DNA of 35,872 nt from JANXUC01 sp043749225 (GCA_043749225.1 JAYVEP010000087.1:1-35872), one strand, 5' to 3'; shown: positions 6,570-15,950, counted from the stretch's first letter. Notes: generated by a model not told the origin, from the letters alone. Numbers and translations: made by a program.

Positions 6570-7664
6570 ATGCCCCCTTCAAAAAAGAAGCTGAACATCG
6601 CGATGATTGGTACTGGATTCATCGCTAAAGCGCATTCCAATGCTTTTCGGCAGGTGGGGCATTTTTTTGACGTGCCGTACGAGCTTGAGTTGAAAGTGCT
6701 TTGCGGGCGCAATGAGGCCAAGCGAGATGCGATGGCGGCGCAGTGGGGATGGGCGGAAACCGCATCGGACTGGCGCGATGTTGTGAGTAGGGCGGACATC
6801 GACGTTGTGGATATTGCGACCCCGAACCTTCTGCACGCCCCGATTGCGATGGCGGCGGCCGCAGCAGGCAAGATGATTTTTTGCGAGAAGCCGCTGGCGA
6901 TGTCTGTGGACGAGGCGGAGAGTATGGCCAAGGCGGCGGCGGCAGTGGCGAACCTTGTGTGGTTCAACTATCGCCGGGTGCCGGCTGTGGCGCTGGCCAA
7001 GCGGATGATTGACGAAGGGCGGCTGGGGGATATCTATCACTATCGCGGCGTATATCTGAACGAGTCTGGCAACGATCCCTCGAAGGCGACGACGTGGCGG
7101 TATCGTCGAGGCGAATCTGGCTCGGGAGCAATGGGAGATTTGCTGTCGCATTCGCTAGACATGGCGCTGTATTTGAATGGCCCTCTTGTTGAGCTGACAG
7201 CGATGACGCATACTTTCGCCGCTGGCCGGGACGTGGACGATGCGGCGATGCTGCTGGTGCGTTTCGAAAATGGAAGCGTTGGCACGTTGGAGGCAACGAG
7301 GTATGGTGTGGGGTCGCGGAATCGGAATAGTTTTGAAATTCACGGTTCGCGTGGGATGCTGGGGTTCAATCTTGAGGATTTGAATCGTCTGGTTTACTAC
7401 GACGCCACCGAGGCTCCGAGCCTGCGCGCGGCGCGCAATCTGATGGTGACAGGGCCGGGGCATCCATATTCGGAGAATTTCTGGAAGCCGGGGCATGCCA
7501 TTGGCTACGAGCATACGTTCATCGCGACGCTGGGAGATTTTCTTTTGGCGTTATCTCGCGGCGAAGTTTTTCATCCGAATTTCGAGGATGCGGTGGCGGT
7601 GCAGCGATTGTTGCAGGCGGTGGAAGCGTCGGCTGGGTCGCGTGCGTGGGCGAAGCTAAAATAG
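6570..7664 (+). CDS. Gfo/Idh/MocA-family NAD(P)-dependent oxidoreductase
   Basis: A 364-aa cytosolic dehydrogenase of the glucose-fructose oxidoreductase/inositol dehydrogenase family. The N-terminal Rossmann fold is clear, with the dinucleotide motif G14-T-G16-F-I-A19. The family-defining EKP motif is at 106-108 (FCEKPLAM), where the Lys takes part in catalysis. The C-terminal substrate domain has the usual FNYRRVPAV and GDLLSHSLDMALYLNG segments, the latter with the conserved Asp/His region. Substrates are normally sugars, inositols or their derivatives; the exact one is unknown. No sugar transport or kinase genes are adjacent. The ATG at 6570 gives the normal length. Confidence 0.9.
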   Translation: MPPSKKKLNIAMIGTGFIAKAHSNAFRQVGHFFDVPYELELKVLCGRNEAKRDAMAAQWGWAETASDWRDVVSRADIDVVDIATPNLLHAPIAMAAAAAGKMIFCEKPLAMSVDEAESMAKAAAAVANLVWFNYRRVPAVALAKRMIDEGRLGDIYHYRGVYLNESGNDPSKATTWRYRRGESGSGAMGDLLSHSLDMALYLNGPLVELTAMTHTFAAGRDVDDAAMLLVRFENGSVGTLEATRYGVGSRNRNSFEIHGSRGMLGFNLEDLNRLVYYDATEAPSLRAARNLMVTGPGHPYSENFWKPGHAIGYEHTFIATLGDFLLALSRGEVFHPNFEDAVAVQRLLQAVEASAGSRAWAKLK

Positions 7665-7761
7665 CGGCTGCGCACTCGCTGAAACACATTTCATGTGACT
7701 TTCCTCCACTATCGCCAGTCCATCGGTTAAGAGAGTCGCATACTGGCCAGTGTGCTTTTGC

Positions 7762-7791
7762 TTGACAGTTCTTGTTTCATCGGTGCATCAT
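7762..7791 (+). promoter_or_regulatory. Candidate sigma-70 promoter
   Basis: TTGACA (7762-7767), an 18-nt spacer and CATCAT (7786-7791). It lies 26 nt upstream of a small ORF at 7818 and about 290 nt upstream of the GlsB-like gene. Confidence 0.4.
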
Positions 7792-7817
7792 TCCGCTTCC
7801 ATGCGAATGGGGCGTGC

Positions 7818-7988
7818 ATGCTTCAAATGCAGATGGCTCAACTAAGTTCTTGGAAGGGCTCGCGATCACATGAGTCTTACAAGGCGCGCAGGAGCGGAGT
7901 TTCTACACTGTTTTGGTTGGCGCCAATTTTGGGAGCTGCCGTGGTTGGGATCGTCTATCCCTTGCTTGCCGGGGATGATCGGAAGTAG
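7818..7988 (+). CDS. Possible small single-pass membrane protein
   Basis: A 56-residue ORF. A polar, basic N-terminal half (KGSRSHESYKARRSG) precedes one convincing membrane helix (LFWLAPILGAAVVGIVYPLLA) and a short charged tail DDRK. No family is recognised. A candidate promoter lies just upstream. The ribosome-binding site is weak (GGGG) and the start could also be the ATG at 7827 or 7752. Small one-helix proteins before GlsB/YeaQ genes are plausible stress-membrane proteins, but this is a guess. Treat as tentative. Confidence 0.4.
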   Translation: MLQMQMAQLSSWKGSRSHESYKARRSGVSTLFWLAPILGAAVVGIVYPLLAGDDRK

Positions 7989-8081
7989 GATGCTAGTCGC
8001 GTGTTCCAAAGCGTGAATTAGATTTACAGAACACTGAAAAGGTAAGTGATCCAAAAATCCAAGGGACCAAGGAGAATAAAA

Positions 8082-8333
8082 ATGGAATTTCTATGGTGGG
8101 CGATCGTCGGCGTCATTGCTGGTTTTATCACGGGAAAGATCATGAGCGGAGCAGGGTATGGTGTCCTGCATGACATGGTTTTGGGGATTGTCGGAGCCCT
8201 GGTTGGCGGCTTTCTGATGAAACAATTTGGGTTTGCCGGTTCTGGCGGCCTGCTCTATACCGTCGTCGTTGCCGTTTTAGGCGCGATGCTGGTAACGTTT
8301 ATTGTTCGCAAAGTTCGCGGGTCGATGGGATAG
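8082..8333 (+). CDS. GlsB/YeaQ/YmgE family membrane protein
   Basis: An 83-aa, very hydrophobic protein of the 'transglycosylase-associated' (YeaQ/YmgE/GlsB) family. It has three membrane helices with Gly-rich faces: WWAIVGVIAGFITGKIM, DMVLGIVGALVGGFLM and LLYTVVVAVLGAMLVTFIV. The tail is short and basic. Family members are small inner-membrane proteins often induced by stress; their molecular role is unsettled. The ATG at 8082 has a good Shine-Dalgarno (AGGAG about 9 nt upstream), which decides against the in-frame GTG at 8046. It is 46 bp from the OmpA-like gene, so the two may be co-transcribed. Confidence 0.9.
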   Translation: MEFLWWAIVGVIAGFITGKIMSGAGYGVLHDMVLGIVGALVGGFLMKQFGFAGSGGLLYTVVVAVLGAMLVTFIVRKVRGSMG

Positions 8334-8379
8334 ACGGAGAAGAACTTCATGGTAACTAACGACGACGAAGGCAACGCGT

Positions 8380-8949
8380 ATGTTGAAGAAGCTGGTGCCT
8401 TTGTTCCTAGCGCTGTTGTTGGTGGGCGGCAGTCTGTATCTGGTGCGCTCCTGCGGGAACGAGCCGATGAATGAGGCCGTGCAACAGGCGAAAGAGGCCA
8501 TGGCGAAGGTCTCGCTGCCTGGCGGTGTTGAGCTGTCAGTGCCCGAGGGCGCCTTCAATTTCAAGCTGGCGCAGTTCCTGGCGGATGGCAACGACAAAAC
8601 GTTGCCACGAACCTTCGTGTTTGATCACTTGAACTTTGAATCGGCCAGCACGAAGGTTACTCCGGAATCGGAACAAACGTTGAAGGATCTGACTGCGATT
8701 CTGAAAGCGTATCCGGCGGTGAACGTTCGCCTGGATGGGCACACGGATAGCGTGGGCGCGCAAGAAGCGAATAAGATGCTCTCGCAGAATCGCGCGGATG
8801 CAATCCGAGCGACTCTGGTTGCTAACGGCGTGGATGCCAAGAGGCTGGAGACTGCGGGGTGGGGCGAGGAGAAGCCGGTTGCCTCGAATGAAACAGAAGA
8901 AAGCCGGGCCAAGAACCGTCGGCTGGAAATGACCGTGCTAAGTGAGTAG
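8380..8949 (+). CDS. OmpA-family peptidoglycan-binding protein
   Basis: A 189-aa protein with an N-terminal membrane anchor or uncleaved signal (LVPLFLALLLVGGSLYLV), a short spacer and a C-terminal OmpA-like domain (about residues 85-188). Conserved OmpA_C features are visible: FDHLNFESAS, the peptidoglycan-binding LDGHTDSVGAQEANKMLSQNRADAI stretch, and NRRLEM at the end. It should sit in the periplasm, anchored in the inner membrane, and bind meso-DAP peptides of the cell wall. A Cys (C25, RSCGNE) follows the helix but does not form a good lipobox. It is downstream of the GlsB-like gene and possibly in one stress-envelope unit with it. Confidence 0.88.
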   Translation: MLKKLVPLFLALLLVGGSLYLVRSCGNEPMNEAVQQAKEAMAKVSLPGGVELSVPEGAFNFKLAQFLADGNDKTLPRTFVFDHLNFESASTKVTPESEQTLKDLTAILKAYPAVNVRLDGHTDSVGAQEANKMLSQNRADAIRATLVANGVDAKRLETAGWGEEKPVASNETEESRAKNRRLEMTVLSE

Positions 8950-9069
8950 CGTGGTAAAACCCCGGAGCCGCTGGGCGCATCTTTAGAGAGGGTAGAGTCT
9001 GTAAAGAGGGTAGAGTCGGGTTTTTAGTGAAAATTGGAATTCCACACTGTTGTACCGGAGGAAATAGCC

Positions 9070-9420
9070 GTGAAGAAGAGTCTATCCGCTGTGGCTGTGC
9101 TGGTCCTGCTTGCAACTATGCTTGTGCTCACGGCGTGTCCGCCGCATGAGAGCTTAGGAGCCGTCAATCGTGATCCGGGGCGTTATCAGGGCCGCGAGAT
9201 TACGGTGGGAGGTCGCGTGACCGAGTCGATCGGCGCGCTGGGTTTCGGATTCTTCAAGCTCGACGATGGCACCGGGACACTCTGGGTTTACAGCCAGAGT
9301 TTTGGCACCCCCGCGCAAGGCTCGAAGGTAGGCGTGGTTGGACGTTTGGACGTGCAGGGCATTAGCTTGTTGGGGCACACCTATGGGCTGATACTGCGCG
9401 AGACGCAGCGACGCCACTAA
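9070..9420 (+). CDS. Lipoprotein with OB-fold-like domain
   Basis: A 116-aa protein starting at GTG 9070, set by a strong Shine-Dalgarno (GGAGG about 10 nt upstream). Signal: VKKSLSAVAVLVLLATMLVLTAC, with a lipobox LTAC and lipidated C23. The mature part (GRYQGREITVGGRVTESIG...GFFKLDDGTGTLWVYS...VGVVGRLDVQG) has the strand pattern of a small OB-fold domain like those in periplasmic BOF or NfeD-like proteins. No enzymatic residues are evident. It may bind an oligomeric ligand or partner in the envelope. It is probably separate from the OmpA gene (120-bp gap). Confidence 0.75.
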   Translation: MKKSLSAVAVLVLLATMLVLTACPPHESLGAVNRDPGRYQGREITVGGRVTESIGALGFGFFKLDDGTGTLWVYSQSFGTPAQGSKVGVVGRLDVQGISLLGHTYGLILRETQRRH

Positions 9421-9462
9421 TTTCGTCGGCAACAGGGAATCTCTGAACGAGTCTCGCACCCC

Positions 9463-9528
9463 GTTACCCCGGCGGCTAAAGCCGGGGAATTTGGCGGGGG
9501 TTTGCTGCGCTGAAGCGGCGCACTACCC
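9463..9528 (+). repeat. Bipartite hairpin repeat (CTAAAG ... CTGAAG), copy 3
   Basis: The first stem is CCGGCGGCTAAAGCCGGGG and the second TGCGCTGAAGCGGCGCACTACCC. The order and ends match the copy at 28151-28214 most closely. It lies in the 327-bp spacer between the lipoprotein and the cytochrome genes, which otherwise holds only a candidate promoter. Confidence 0.7.
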
Positions 9529-9584
9529 AAAGCGATATTTGTGCGGAGCTTCTCTAGCTTCGCAGCGCTGCCCAGGCGAGGTGC

Positions 9585-9614
9585 TTGACCAATTTGTGGG
9601 ACGCTTCGTATTCT
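9585..9614 (+). promoter_or_regulatory. Candidate promoter of the cytochrome gene
   Basis: TTGACC (9585-9590), an 18-nt spacer, then TATTCT (9609-9614), 5/6 and 4/6 to consensus. The leader to the ATG at 9748 would be about 130 nt. Confidence 0.4.
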
Positions 9615-9747
9615 AGAGTTACTGCGGCTCGGCTGCTTATGCCGGGCCGCCGTGCTATTCGGGCCAAGCGGCATCGCAGTCATGCTTCGGAAGTTGGATA
9701 GCCATACTCTGCAGCCTTTCCGGCTTGCGAAAAACAGGGGAATCCGA

Positions 9748-10050
9748 ATGCGGCGTTTTGTGAGTTTGGTGGTCGTAGTGTTGACGGCGGGAACTGCCGC
9801 GTGGGCGGACGGGGTCGAGCTTCCTCCTGGGCCTGCGAAGAAAAAAATCCAGGCTACGTGCACGCAGTGCCATGATCTAAAAAATATAACTAAACAGCAT
9901 CAGGATAAGAAATGGTGGGCGCAGACGCTGGATAAGATGGAAGGCCTGGGGGCTGAGATTGCTCCCGAAGACCGTCAGCTGTATTTGAAGTATCTGAGCG
10001 CGAATTTTGGGGTAGGCGGGGCGGGGAAGAAGAAAGCCGCCAAGAACTAG
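9748..10050 (+). CDS. Small periplasmic mono-haem cytochrome c-like protein
   Basis: A 100-aa protein: signal peptide MRRFVSLVVVVLTAGTAAWA with cleavage near A20, then a single haem-attachment motif C38-T-Q-C41-H42. A Met downstream (TLDKMEGLGAEI) is a plausible sixth ligand. It fits the small 'quinohemoprotein amine dehydrogenase alpha-like' haem domains (CTQCHDLKNITKQHQDKKWW), which often serve periplasmic electron transfer. The lysine-rich tail GKKKAAKN is non-conserved. The ATG at 9748 is preceded by AGGGGAA; a longer in-frame start (9652) would bury the signal peptide. No partner dehydrogenase is adjacent. Confidence 0.85.
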   Translation: MRRFVSLVVVVLTAGTAAWADGVELPPGPAKKKIQATCTQCHDLKNITKQHQDKKWWAQTLDKMEGLGAEIAPEDRQLYLKYLSANFGVGGAGKKKAAKN

Positions 10051-10067
10051 CTAAGCCAGCGAGTATC

Positions 10068-10091
10068 GCAACCGGGCGAGGAGCCGGTTGC
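10068..10091. terminator. Hairpin between convergent cytochrome and lysS genes
   Basis: GCAACCGG (10068-10075) pairs perfectly with CCGGTTGC (10084-10091) over 8 bp. It lies between the convergent ends of the cytochrome gene (10050) and lysS (10121). It has no U-tract, so it could act on either strand with help, or be one of the dispersed hairpin repeats. Confidence 0.4.
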
Positions 10092-10120
10092 TCCATCGCA
10101 ACGAATGCGCAAGGAACTTG

Positions 10121-11704
10121 CTATTGCTGCGGCGCTGAGCTTTGCGGAATTTGCTGTTCAGCTTCAGCAGTTTGCGGCTTCTCCGGCCGCAACAACGGAA
10201 ACAAGATCACATCTCGGATCGTGTGCGAGTCGGTTAGAAGCATCGTGAGACGATCAATTCCCAGCCCGAGGCCGCCGGTTGGCGGCAATCCGTAGGAAAG
10301 TGCACGAATATAATCTTCGTCCATCTGGTGCGCTTCGTCGTCGCCGCGTTCCCGTTCTGAAATTTGGTGTTCGAAGCGACGGCGCTGTTCGTCGGGATCG
10401 TTCAGCTCGCTGAAGCCGTTGGCGATTTCCATCTTTCCGGCAAAGATTTCAAAGCGCTCAACCCAGTCCGGCTCGTCGGGCTTGTTTTTCGAAAGCGGTG
10501 AGACGGCGGCAGGGAATTCATAAATCACTGTCGGCTGTATGAGATGCTCTTCGGCTACAGCTTCGAACAGATTTGCAATCGTCTTACCCACAGGTTCGGC
10601 GGGGTTGTAGGCCATGTGCGAGTGCGCGCCGTTGAAGCGCTTGACCAATGCGCCAACACTCTCGTGCGAAGCGAAGTCGCTCATCTCGGGCTTTGCGCCA
10701 GCCGCTTCGGGCCAGAAATGAAGGATGGCTTCACGCATGGTCATCTTCCGCCAGTTGGCTAAGGCAAAATCAATTTCCTGGTCGCCATCGGGCAGTGTCC
10801 ACTTAGCTTTCGTCGAACCGTTGACGTCGATGGCGGCTTGTTCGACCAGTTCCATTGTTACCTGCATCACCTCGCGATAGTCAGCGTAGGCCTGGTAAAA
10901 CTCCAGCATGGTGAACTCAGGATTCCAGCGCCAGCCGAGTCCTTCATTGCGGAAGTTGCGATTGATTTCGTACACGCGGTCGAATCCGCCGACGGTCAGA
11001 CGCTTTAGGTAAAGCTCCGGAGCAATGCGGAGAAACAGATCAATATCGAGCGTGTTGTGGTGCGTGACAAACGGTCTCGCGACGGCTCCGCCAGCGATCG
11101 CATGCATCATGGGCGTTTCAACTTCAATAAAGCCGCGACTATCCAGCGAGCGCCGCAGCGACTGCACCAGCTTGCTGCGCTTGACGAAAACTTCGCGCAC
11201 GTCCGGGTTCATCACCAGATCAACGTAACGTTGGCGGTAACGGAGCTCCACATCCGTTAGCCCATGCCATTTCTCAGGGAGGGGAAGGAGATCCTTCGCA
11301 AGAAACGTAAGGCCATCGGCGTGAATGCTCAACTCGCCCGTGCGAGTGCGAAACAAATATCCGTCAACGCCAATGTGATCGCCGATGTCGAGCAGCTTGT
11401 AAAGCTCGAAATTCTTCTCTCCAACCGCGTCTTTCTTGACGTAAACCTGGAGTCGCTGTCCGCCTTGCTGCAACTGGACGAAGCCTGCCTTGCCCATCTG
11501 ACGAATAGCCATGATGCGACCGGCTACACGGGCAACGACGCGTTTGGCCTCAAGTTCTTCGGCAGCCTTGGGCGAATATTCACTGATGATTTGTGCAGCC
11601 GTGTGGGTAAAGTCGTAGCGGCGAGGATAGGATTCATGACCGAGCGCCTCAATCTGTTTCAGTTTTTCGCGACGTAGGTCGCATAGATTTTCTTCGAATG
11701 CCAA
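10121..11704 (-). CDS. lysS: Lysyl-tRNA synthetase (class II)
   Basis: A 527-aa class IIb aminoacyl-tRNA synthetase that charges tRNA-Lys in the cytosol. The N-terminal OB-fold anticodon-binding domain (about 60-150; VARVAGRIMAIRQMGKAGF) precedes the catalytic core: motif 1 around 175-200, motif 2 at 251-265 (FRNEG...WNPEFT) and motif 3 (GLGLGIDRLTMLLTDSHTIRDVILFP) near the C-terminus. The position usually held by His in 'RHNPEFT' is W260 here; in E. coli LysRS that His contacts ATP. The C-terminal about 20 residues are Gln/Pro-rich and not conserved. A TATAAT -10 box (11745-11740, minus) lies about 40 nt upstream, and a 9-bp direct repeat GAATTCTCC falls in the short leader. Confidence 0.97.
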   Translation of the reverse strand: MAFEENLCDLRREKLKQIEALGHESYPRRYDFTHTAAQIISEYSPKAAEELEAKRVVARVAGRIMAIRQMGKAGFVQLQQGGQRLQVYVKKDAVGEKNFELYKLLDIGDHIGVDGYLFRTRTGELSIHADGLTFLAKDLLPLPEKWHGLTDVELRYRQRYVDLVMNPDVREVFVKRSKLVQSLRRSLDSRGFIEVETPMMHAIAGGAVARPFVTHHNTLDIDLFLRIAPELYLKRLTVGGFDRVYEINRNFRNEGLGWRWNPEFTMLEFYQAYADYREVMQVTMELVEQAAIDVNGSTKAKWTLPDGDQEIDFALANWRKMTMREAILHFWPEAAGAKPEMSDFASHESVGALVKRFNGAHSHMAYNPAEPVGKTIANLFEAVAEEHLIQPTVIYEFPAAVSPLSKNKPDEPDWVERFEIFAGKMEIANGFSELNDPDEQRRRFEHQISERERGDDEAHQMDEDYIRALSYGLPPTGGLGLGIDRLTMLLTDSHTIRDVILFPLLRPEKPQTAEAEQQIPQSSAPQQ

Positions 11705-11739
11705 GGGGGTTGAATTCTCCGATGAATGAGGAATTCTCC

Positions 11740-11745
11740 ATTATA
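11740..11745 (-). promoter_or_regulatory. Probable -10 box of lysS
   Basis: A perfect TATAAT on the minus strand, 35 nt before the lysS ATG. No good -35 hexamer was found at 16-18 nt, so the call rests on the -10 box alone. GAATTCTCC occurs twice in the leader (11713-11721 and 11731-11739). No T-box features were seen. Confidence 0.4.
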
Positions 11746-11787
11746 GACGGGAGTAGAGTGAAGGAGTTCGGGATGGCCCTCCGAACA

Positions 11788-11804
11788 GCTGGCGGGACGC
11801 CAGC
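11788..11804. repeat. Hairpin repeat GCTGGCG-GGA-CGCCAGC
   Basis: A 7-bp perfect stem with a GGA loop, followed by GCTACA. It lies directly after the stop codon of the minus-strand gene 11817-12320 and may work as its terminator. It resembles other small hairpins of the window (15839, 14829) in layout. Confidence 0.5.
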
Positions 11805-11816
11805 GCTACACAAGCC

Positions 11817-12320
11817 CTAGATAAACATCTCGTCGTGCGGCACGCCTGGCCCTCGCCCGTTGCGTGACTTTCGGCTGACCAGGAAACCCAGCCCAACCGA
11901 AATTCCATGCATGATTCCCGAAAGCTGCCGGACGGGAGTCATGACTGTTCCGTGAACGGCTTCAGTCGCATCCTCGACACGGTCGAGCGTCCTGGTCACC
12001 AGCTCGTCCGTGCGGATAACCTGCAAGCGGGTACGGTCCAAGGCATCGTGCACCGTGGCATCCAGCCGGGTCATGTGGCCGCGGACTAAGTTCGTAGAGT
12101 GATTCACGTTTTCCAGGATGCCGTTGAGTTGAGGACGTAGCTCAGTCAGCATCGCGTGTGCCTGCTCAATTGCGGGAAGAGCTTTGCCTTTGACTTCCGT
12201 AGCGAGGGCTTCCATTCGGAAACTGCTTGCGCGCACGGTAAAGTACATGCTGGCCAGAATGAACATCTGCAGCAGCACTGCCGCTGATGTGATTGCTATA
12301 AAAAGAGTGAGTTTATCCAT
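11817..12320 (-). CDS. DUF948-like membrane-anchored coiled-coil protein (YtxG-like)
   Basis: A 167-aa protein: an N-terminal membrane helix (LTLFIAITSAAVLLQMFILASMYFTV) and then a long helical, methyl-accepting-protein-like region (EVKGKALPAIEQAHAMLTELRPQLNGILENVNHSTNLVRGHMTRLD...), the usual shape of DUF948 proteins. It follows the YtxH-like gene in the same direction (69-bp gap). Bacillus subtilis has the same two families together in the ytxGHJ general-stress operon, so a stress or cell-envelope role is plausible but unproven here. No catalytic residues are seen. The ribosome-binding site is weak. Confidence 0.75.
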   Translation of the reverse strand: MDKLTLFIAITSAAVLLQMFILASMYFTVRASSFRMEALATEVKGKALPAIEQAHAMLTELRPQLNGILENVNHSTNLVRGHMTRLDATVHDALDRTRLQVIRTDELVTRTLDRVEDATEAVHGTVMTPVRQLSGIMHGISVGLGFLVSRKSRNGRGPGVPHDEMFI

Positions 12321-12389
12321 GATTGACTCGCAGAACTAGGTCGTCAAAAAGCGAACTATGCCTGACTCAAAGTAAGAACACGGTCAGAA

Positions 12390-12695
12390 TTACAGATTCT
12401 CGACCGGCATTTCCGTAGTTTTTTCACGATAAGCCTGACGACCGGCTTCATAAGCGGCGCGAAAATTTTCCTTGTGCTCGCTCACGGTGTCGCGTCCGCG
12501 ATCCATCCACTCGCTGGCGTTTTCGCGAACGCGGCGGGCGTGATGGCGAGCCTGTTCCGAACCTTCCTCAGCGCGCGCACGCAGCGCCTCGCGAGTCTCC
12601 GCACCGGAACGGGGCGCGTACAGCACACCGGCCGCCGCGCCGATGCCCAATCCTGCCAAAAACCAGACCAAACCACTGCCACCATTGTCTGCCAT
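12390..12695 (-). CDS. YtxH domain-containing protein
   Basis: A 101-aa protein with the YtxH signature: an N-terminal Gly-rich membrane helix (LVWFLAGLGIGAAAGVLYAPRSG) followed by a highly charged helical tail (ETREALRARAEEGSEQARHHARRVRENASEWMDRGRDTV). The ATG at 12695 has a good AGGAG. YtxH proteins are small membrane-tethered proteins linked to general stress. It is first in a two-gene minus-strand unit with the DUF948-like gene and divergent from acs. Confidence 0.85.
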   Translation of the reverse strand: MADNGGSGLVWFLAGLGIGAAAGVLYAPRSGAETREALRARAEEGSEQARHHARRVRENASEWMDRGRDTVSEHKENFRAAYEAGRQAYREKTTEMPVENL

Positions 12696-12796
12696 AACGG
12701 TCTCCTAAATTTGTTTTCTACTCCGGATGTTAGCACCCCAGATAGATGAATTACAAACGTCAGGGGTTGGCTAACCATTTGTCATCGTCACCAGTT

Positions 12797-12802
12797 TATA
12801 AT
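12797..12802 (+). promoter_or_regulatory. Probable -10 box of acs
   Basis: TATAAT 31 nt upstream of the acs ATG. No good -35 hexamer at the right distance was found. The Shine-Dalgarno is GGAAGGA (about 12814-12823). Confidence 0.35.
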
Positions 12803-12833
12803 TCATCGTTCAATCGGAAGGAATACAAGAAAC

Positions 12834-14798
<1,965 letters not shown>

Positions 14799-14816
14799 TT
14801 GTGTGGTGCAGATTTT

Positions 14817-14851
14817 GATTGTGTGGCGCGGACACTCTTGTCCGTGTGGGC
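14817..14851 (+). repeat. 'GTGTGGCG' hairpin repeat, copy 1
   Basis: GATTGTGTGGCGCGGACA... with the stem CGGACA/TGTCCG (14829-14834/14839-14844). A partial duplicate (GATTGTGTGG) precedes it at 14797. It matches the inverted pair at 22113 and 22208. It lies just after the acs stop and could serve as a terminator. Confidence 0.6.
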
Positions 14852-14959
14852 TTGGTTTTGAGTTGTGTCTGCTTTGTGCCTAGGGGGTTGTTGAAAAAGC
14901 ATGTATTGGAGGCAACCCGAGTTGCATTCCACATACGAAACATGTCAAACCCTGGGAAA

Positions 14960-15022
14960 ATAGCAAATTCCTCACGATAAAACTGTTCGGAATGACAACC
15001 TTCTAGAGTTTTTCCACAACCT
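14960..15022 (+). repeat. Dispersed repeat, 'CAGATTCCTCACGATAA' family
   Basis: The element runs ATAGCAAATTCCTCACGATAAAACTG..., then GGAATGACAACC, then TCTAGAGTTTTTCCACAACCTG. It is a close match to 25676-25746 over about 60 bp and to 3425-3466 over the first 40. It covers the 3' end of the broken antitoxin gene where a toxin gene would be expected. Confidence 0.75.
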
Positions 15023-15310
15023 GCGAGGATTCAAGTTGTGTTCCACGGCCACGTCGCCTGTCCGGATGTGCAGGATCGTCTGCTTCTGCCGCATTTCGGA
15101 GAGGAAGTCAGCGGCAGGCCGGGTGCGCCCGGCTTTCATATCAGCGTGGCCACGGCGGATGTCTTCGACGCAATCCTCGAAGTCCTGACGCTTCCATTCC
15201 AGGTAAGCGCCCAAGGCTTCGTCTAACGCCGTGGCGGGATCCTGACCGTGACGTTGGGCGTAGTCTTCCAATTAAGGTTTGCGCTCCGGTTTGAGTTCGA
15301 TCACATCCAT
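14972..15310 (-). pseudogene. Antitoxin-like gene interrupted by a nonsense codon; toxin missing
   Basis: Reading from the ATG at 15310, which has a Shine-Dalgarno GAGAGG, gives MDVIELKPERKP, then a stop TAA (15274-15272). The same frame continues LEDYAQRHGQDPATALDEAL... through ...DFLSEMRQK. The join matches RHH-type antitoxins that begin 'ELKPE..AQLE', so a single C-to-T change (CAA to TAA) explains the break. Restart at TTG 15271 is possible but lacks the first strand. Downstream, where a RelE/ParE toxin would follow, the sequence runs into a dispersed repeat, and the last about 20 codons are repeat-derived. It is therefore an orphan decayed TA remnant. Confidence 0.6.
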
Positions 15311-15410
15311 CGATGGCCTCTCGATACTGTCTTGACCTCCAGACTAGGACCGGCAGGGAGTGTGTCAAGCAACAGGACTAACGGCCTGTTATACAAGAAG
15401 TTAGAGTTTC

Positions 15411-15764
15411 ATGGAATCTGAGGCTCGCAAAAATATTACAGCTCCGGGAAACTTTTCCCGCGTGCGCAGCGAAATTGAAGGCATGGAAGCGCAACGCAAG
15501 CGCATGAAGGATCAAGTTGCATTCGCCACTCTAACCGCGACCTTGACGGAAGACTACAAGCCCAAGCTACAAGCGGTGCCGCCGTCCACGTTCATGCGGT
15601 TCCGAAACTCTGCTGTCGAAGGTTACCGGAGCATGATGGAGGGCGTTATCGGGCTCGTGGTCTTTGTCTTCTCCTACGGTCCCAGCGTGCTGCTGTGGCT
15701 TGCGCTGCTCTTCTTCCCGGCGCGATTTGCGTGGCGCAGGCTAGGGGCGAGCGCAGCGCGTTAA
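15411..15764 (+). pseudogene. Truncated DUF4349 gene (C-terminal part only)
   Basis: The 117 codons match the C-terminal end of DUF4349 membrane proteins: a coiled-coil fragment (SRVRSEIEGMEAQRKRMKDQVAFATLTATLTEDY) followed by the characteristic C-terminal membrane segment (GVIGLVVFVFSYGPSVLLWLALLFFPARFAWRR). Full proteins are roughly 250-350 aa with a signal or lipobox and a long helical N-terminus. Here a stop (TAG) lies just upstream in the same frame and there is no ribosome-binding site, so the N-terminal two thirds are gone. It could still be expressed as a small one-helix protein, but a fragment is more likely. Confidence 0.6.
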
Positions 15765-15838
15765 GTTGACTGCGCCCGTTGTGGCAGTCTCGGAGCTGCC
15801 GCAAAGTTCGTGCGCTGATACGAAGCAACGCCAAAAGC

Positions 15839-15858
15839 GGCGAGCAGGAATGCTCGCC
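15839..15858. repeat. Hairpin repeat GGCGAGCA-GGAA-TGCTCGCC
   Basis: A perfect 8-bp stem, followed by CTACA. It lies in the spacer after the DUF4349 fragment. It is similar in style to the 11788 hairpin (stem-GGA-stem-gctaca). Confidence 0.6.
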
Positions 15859-15911
15859 CTACACGATCAACCCCGAGGGCGGCGGGAAAGAGCGTCGCCC
15901 TGCAGGATCGG

Positions 15912-15950
15912 ATGGCACGCTCCGATGGCGCGCTCCGATGACCCGCTCCG
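15912..15950. repeat. Three tandem 13-bp repeats
   Basis: ATGGCACGCTCCG, ATGGCGCGCTCCG and ATGACCCGCTCCG are head to tail, ending 13 bp before the stop of the DinB-like gene. No function is evident. Confidence 0.75.

Noticed and set aside
11705..11760. T-box leader for lysS
   Set aside because: The leader is only about 30-35 nt by the -10 box and has no T-box sequence.
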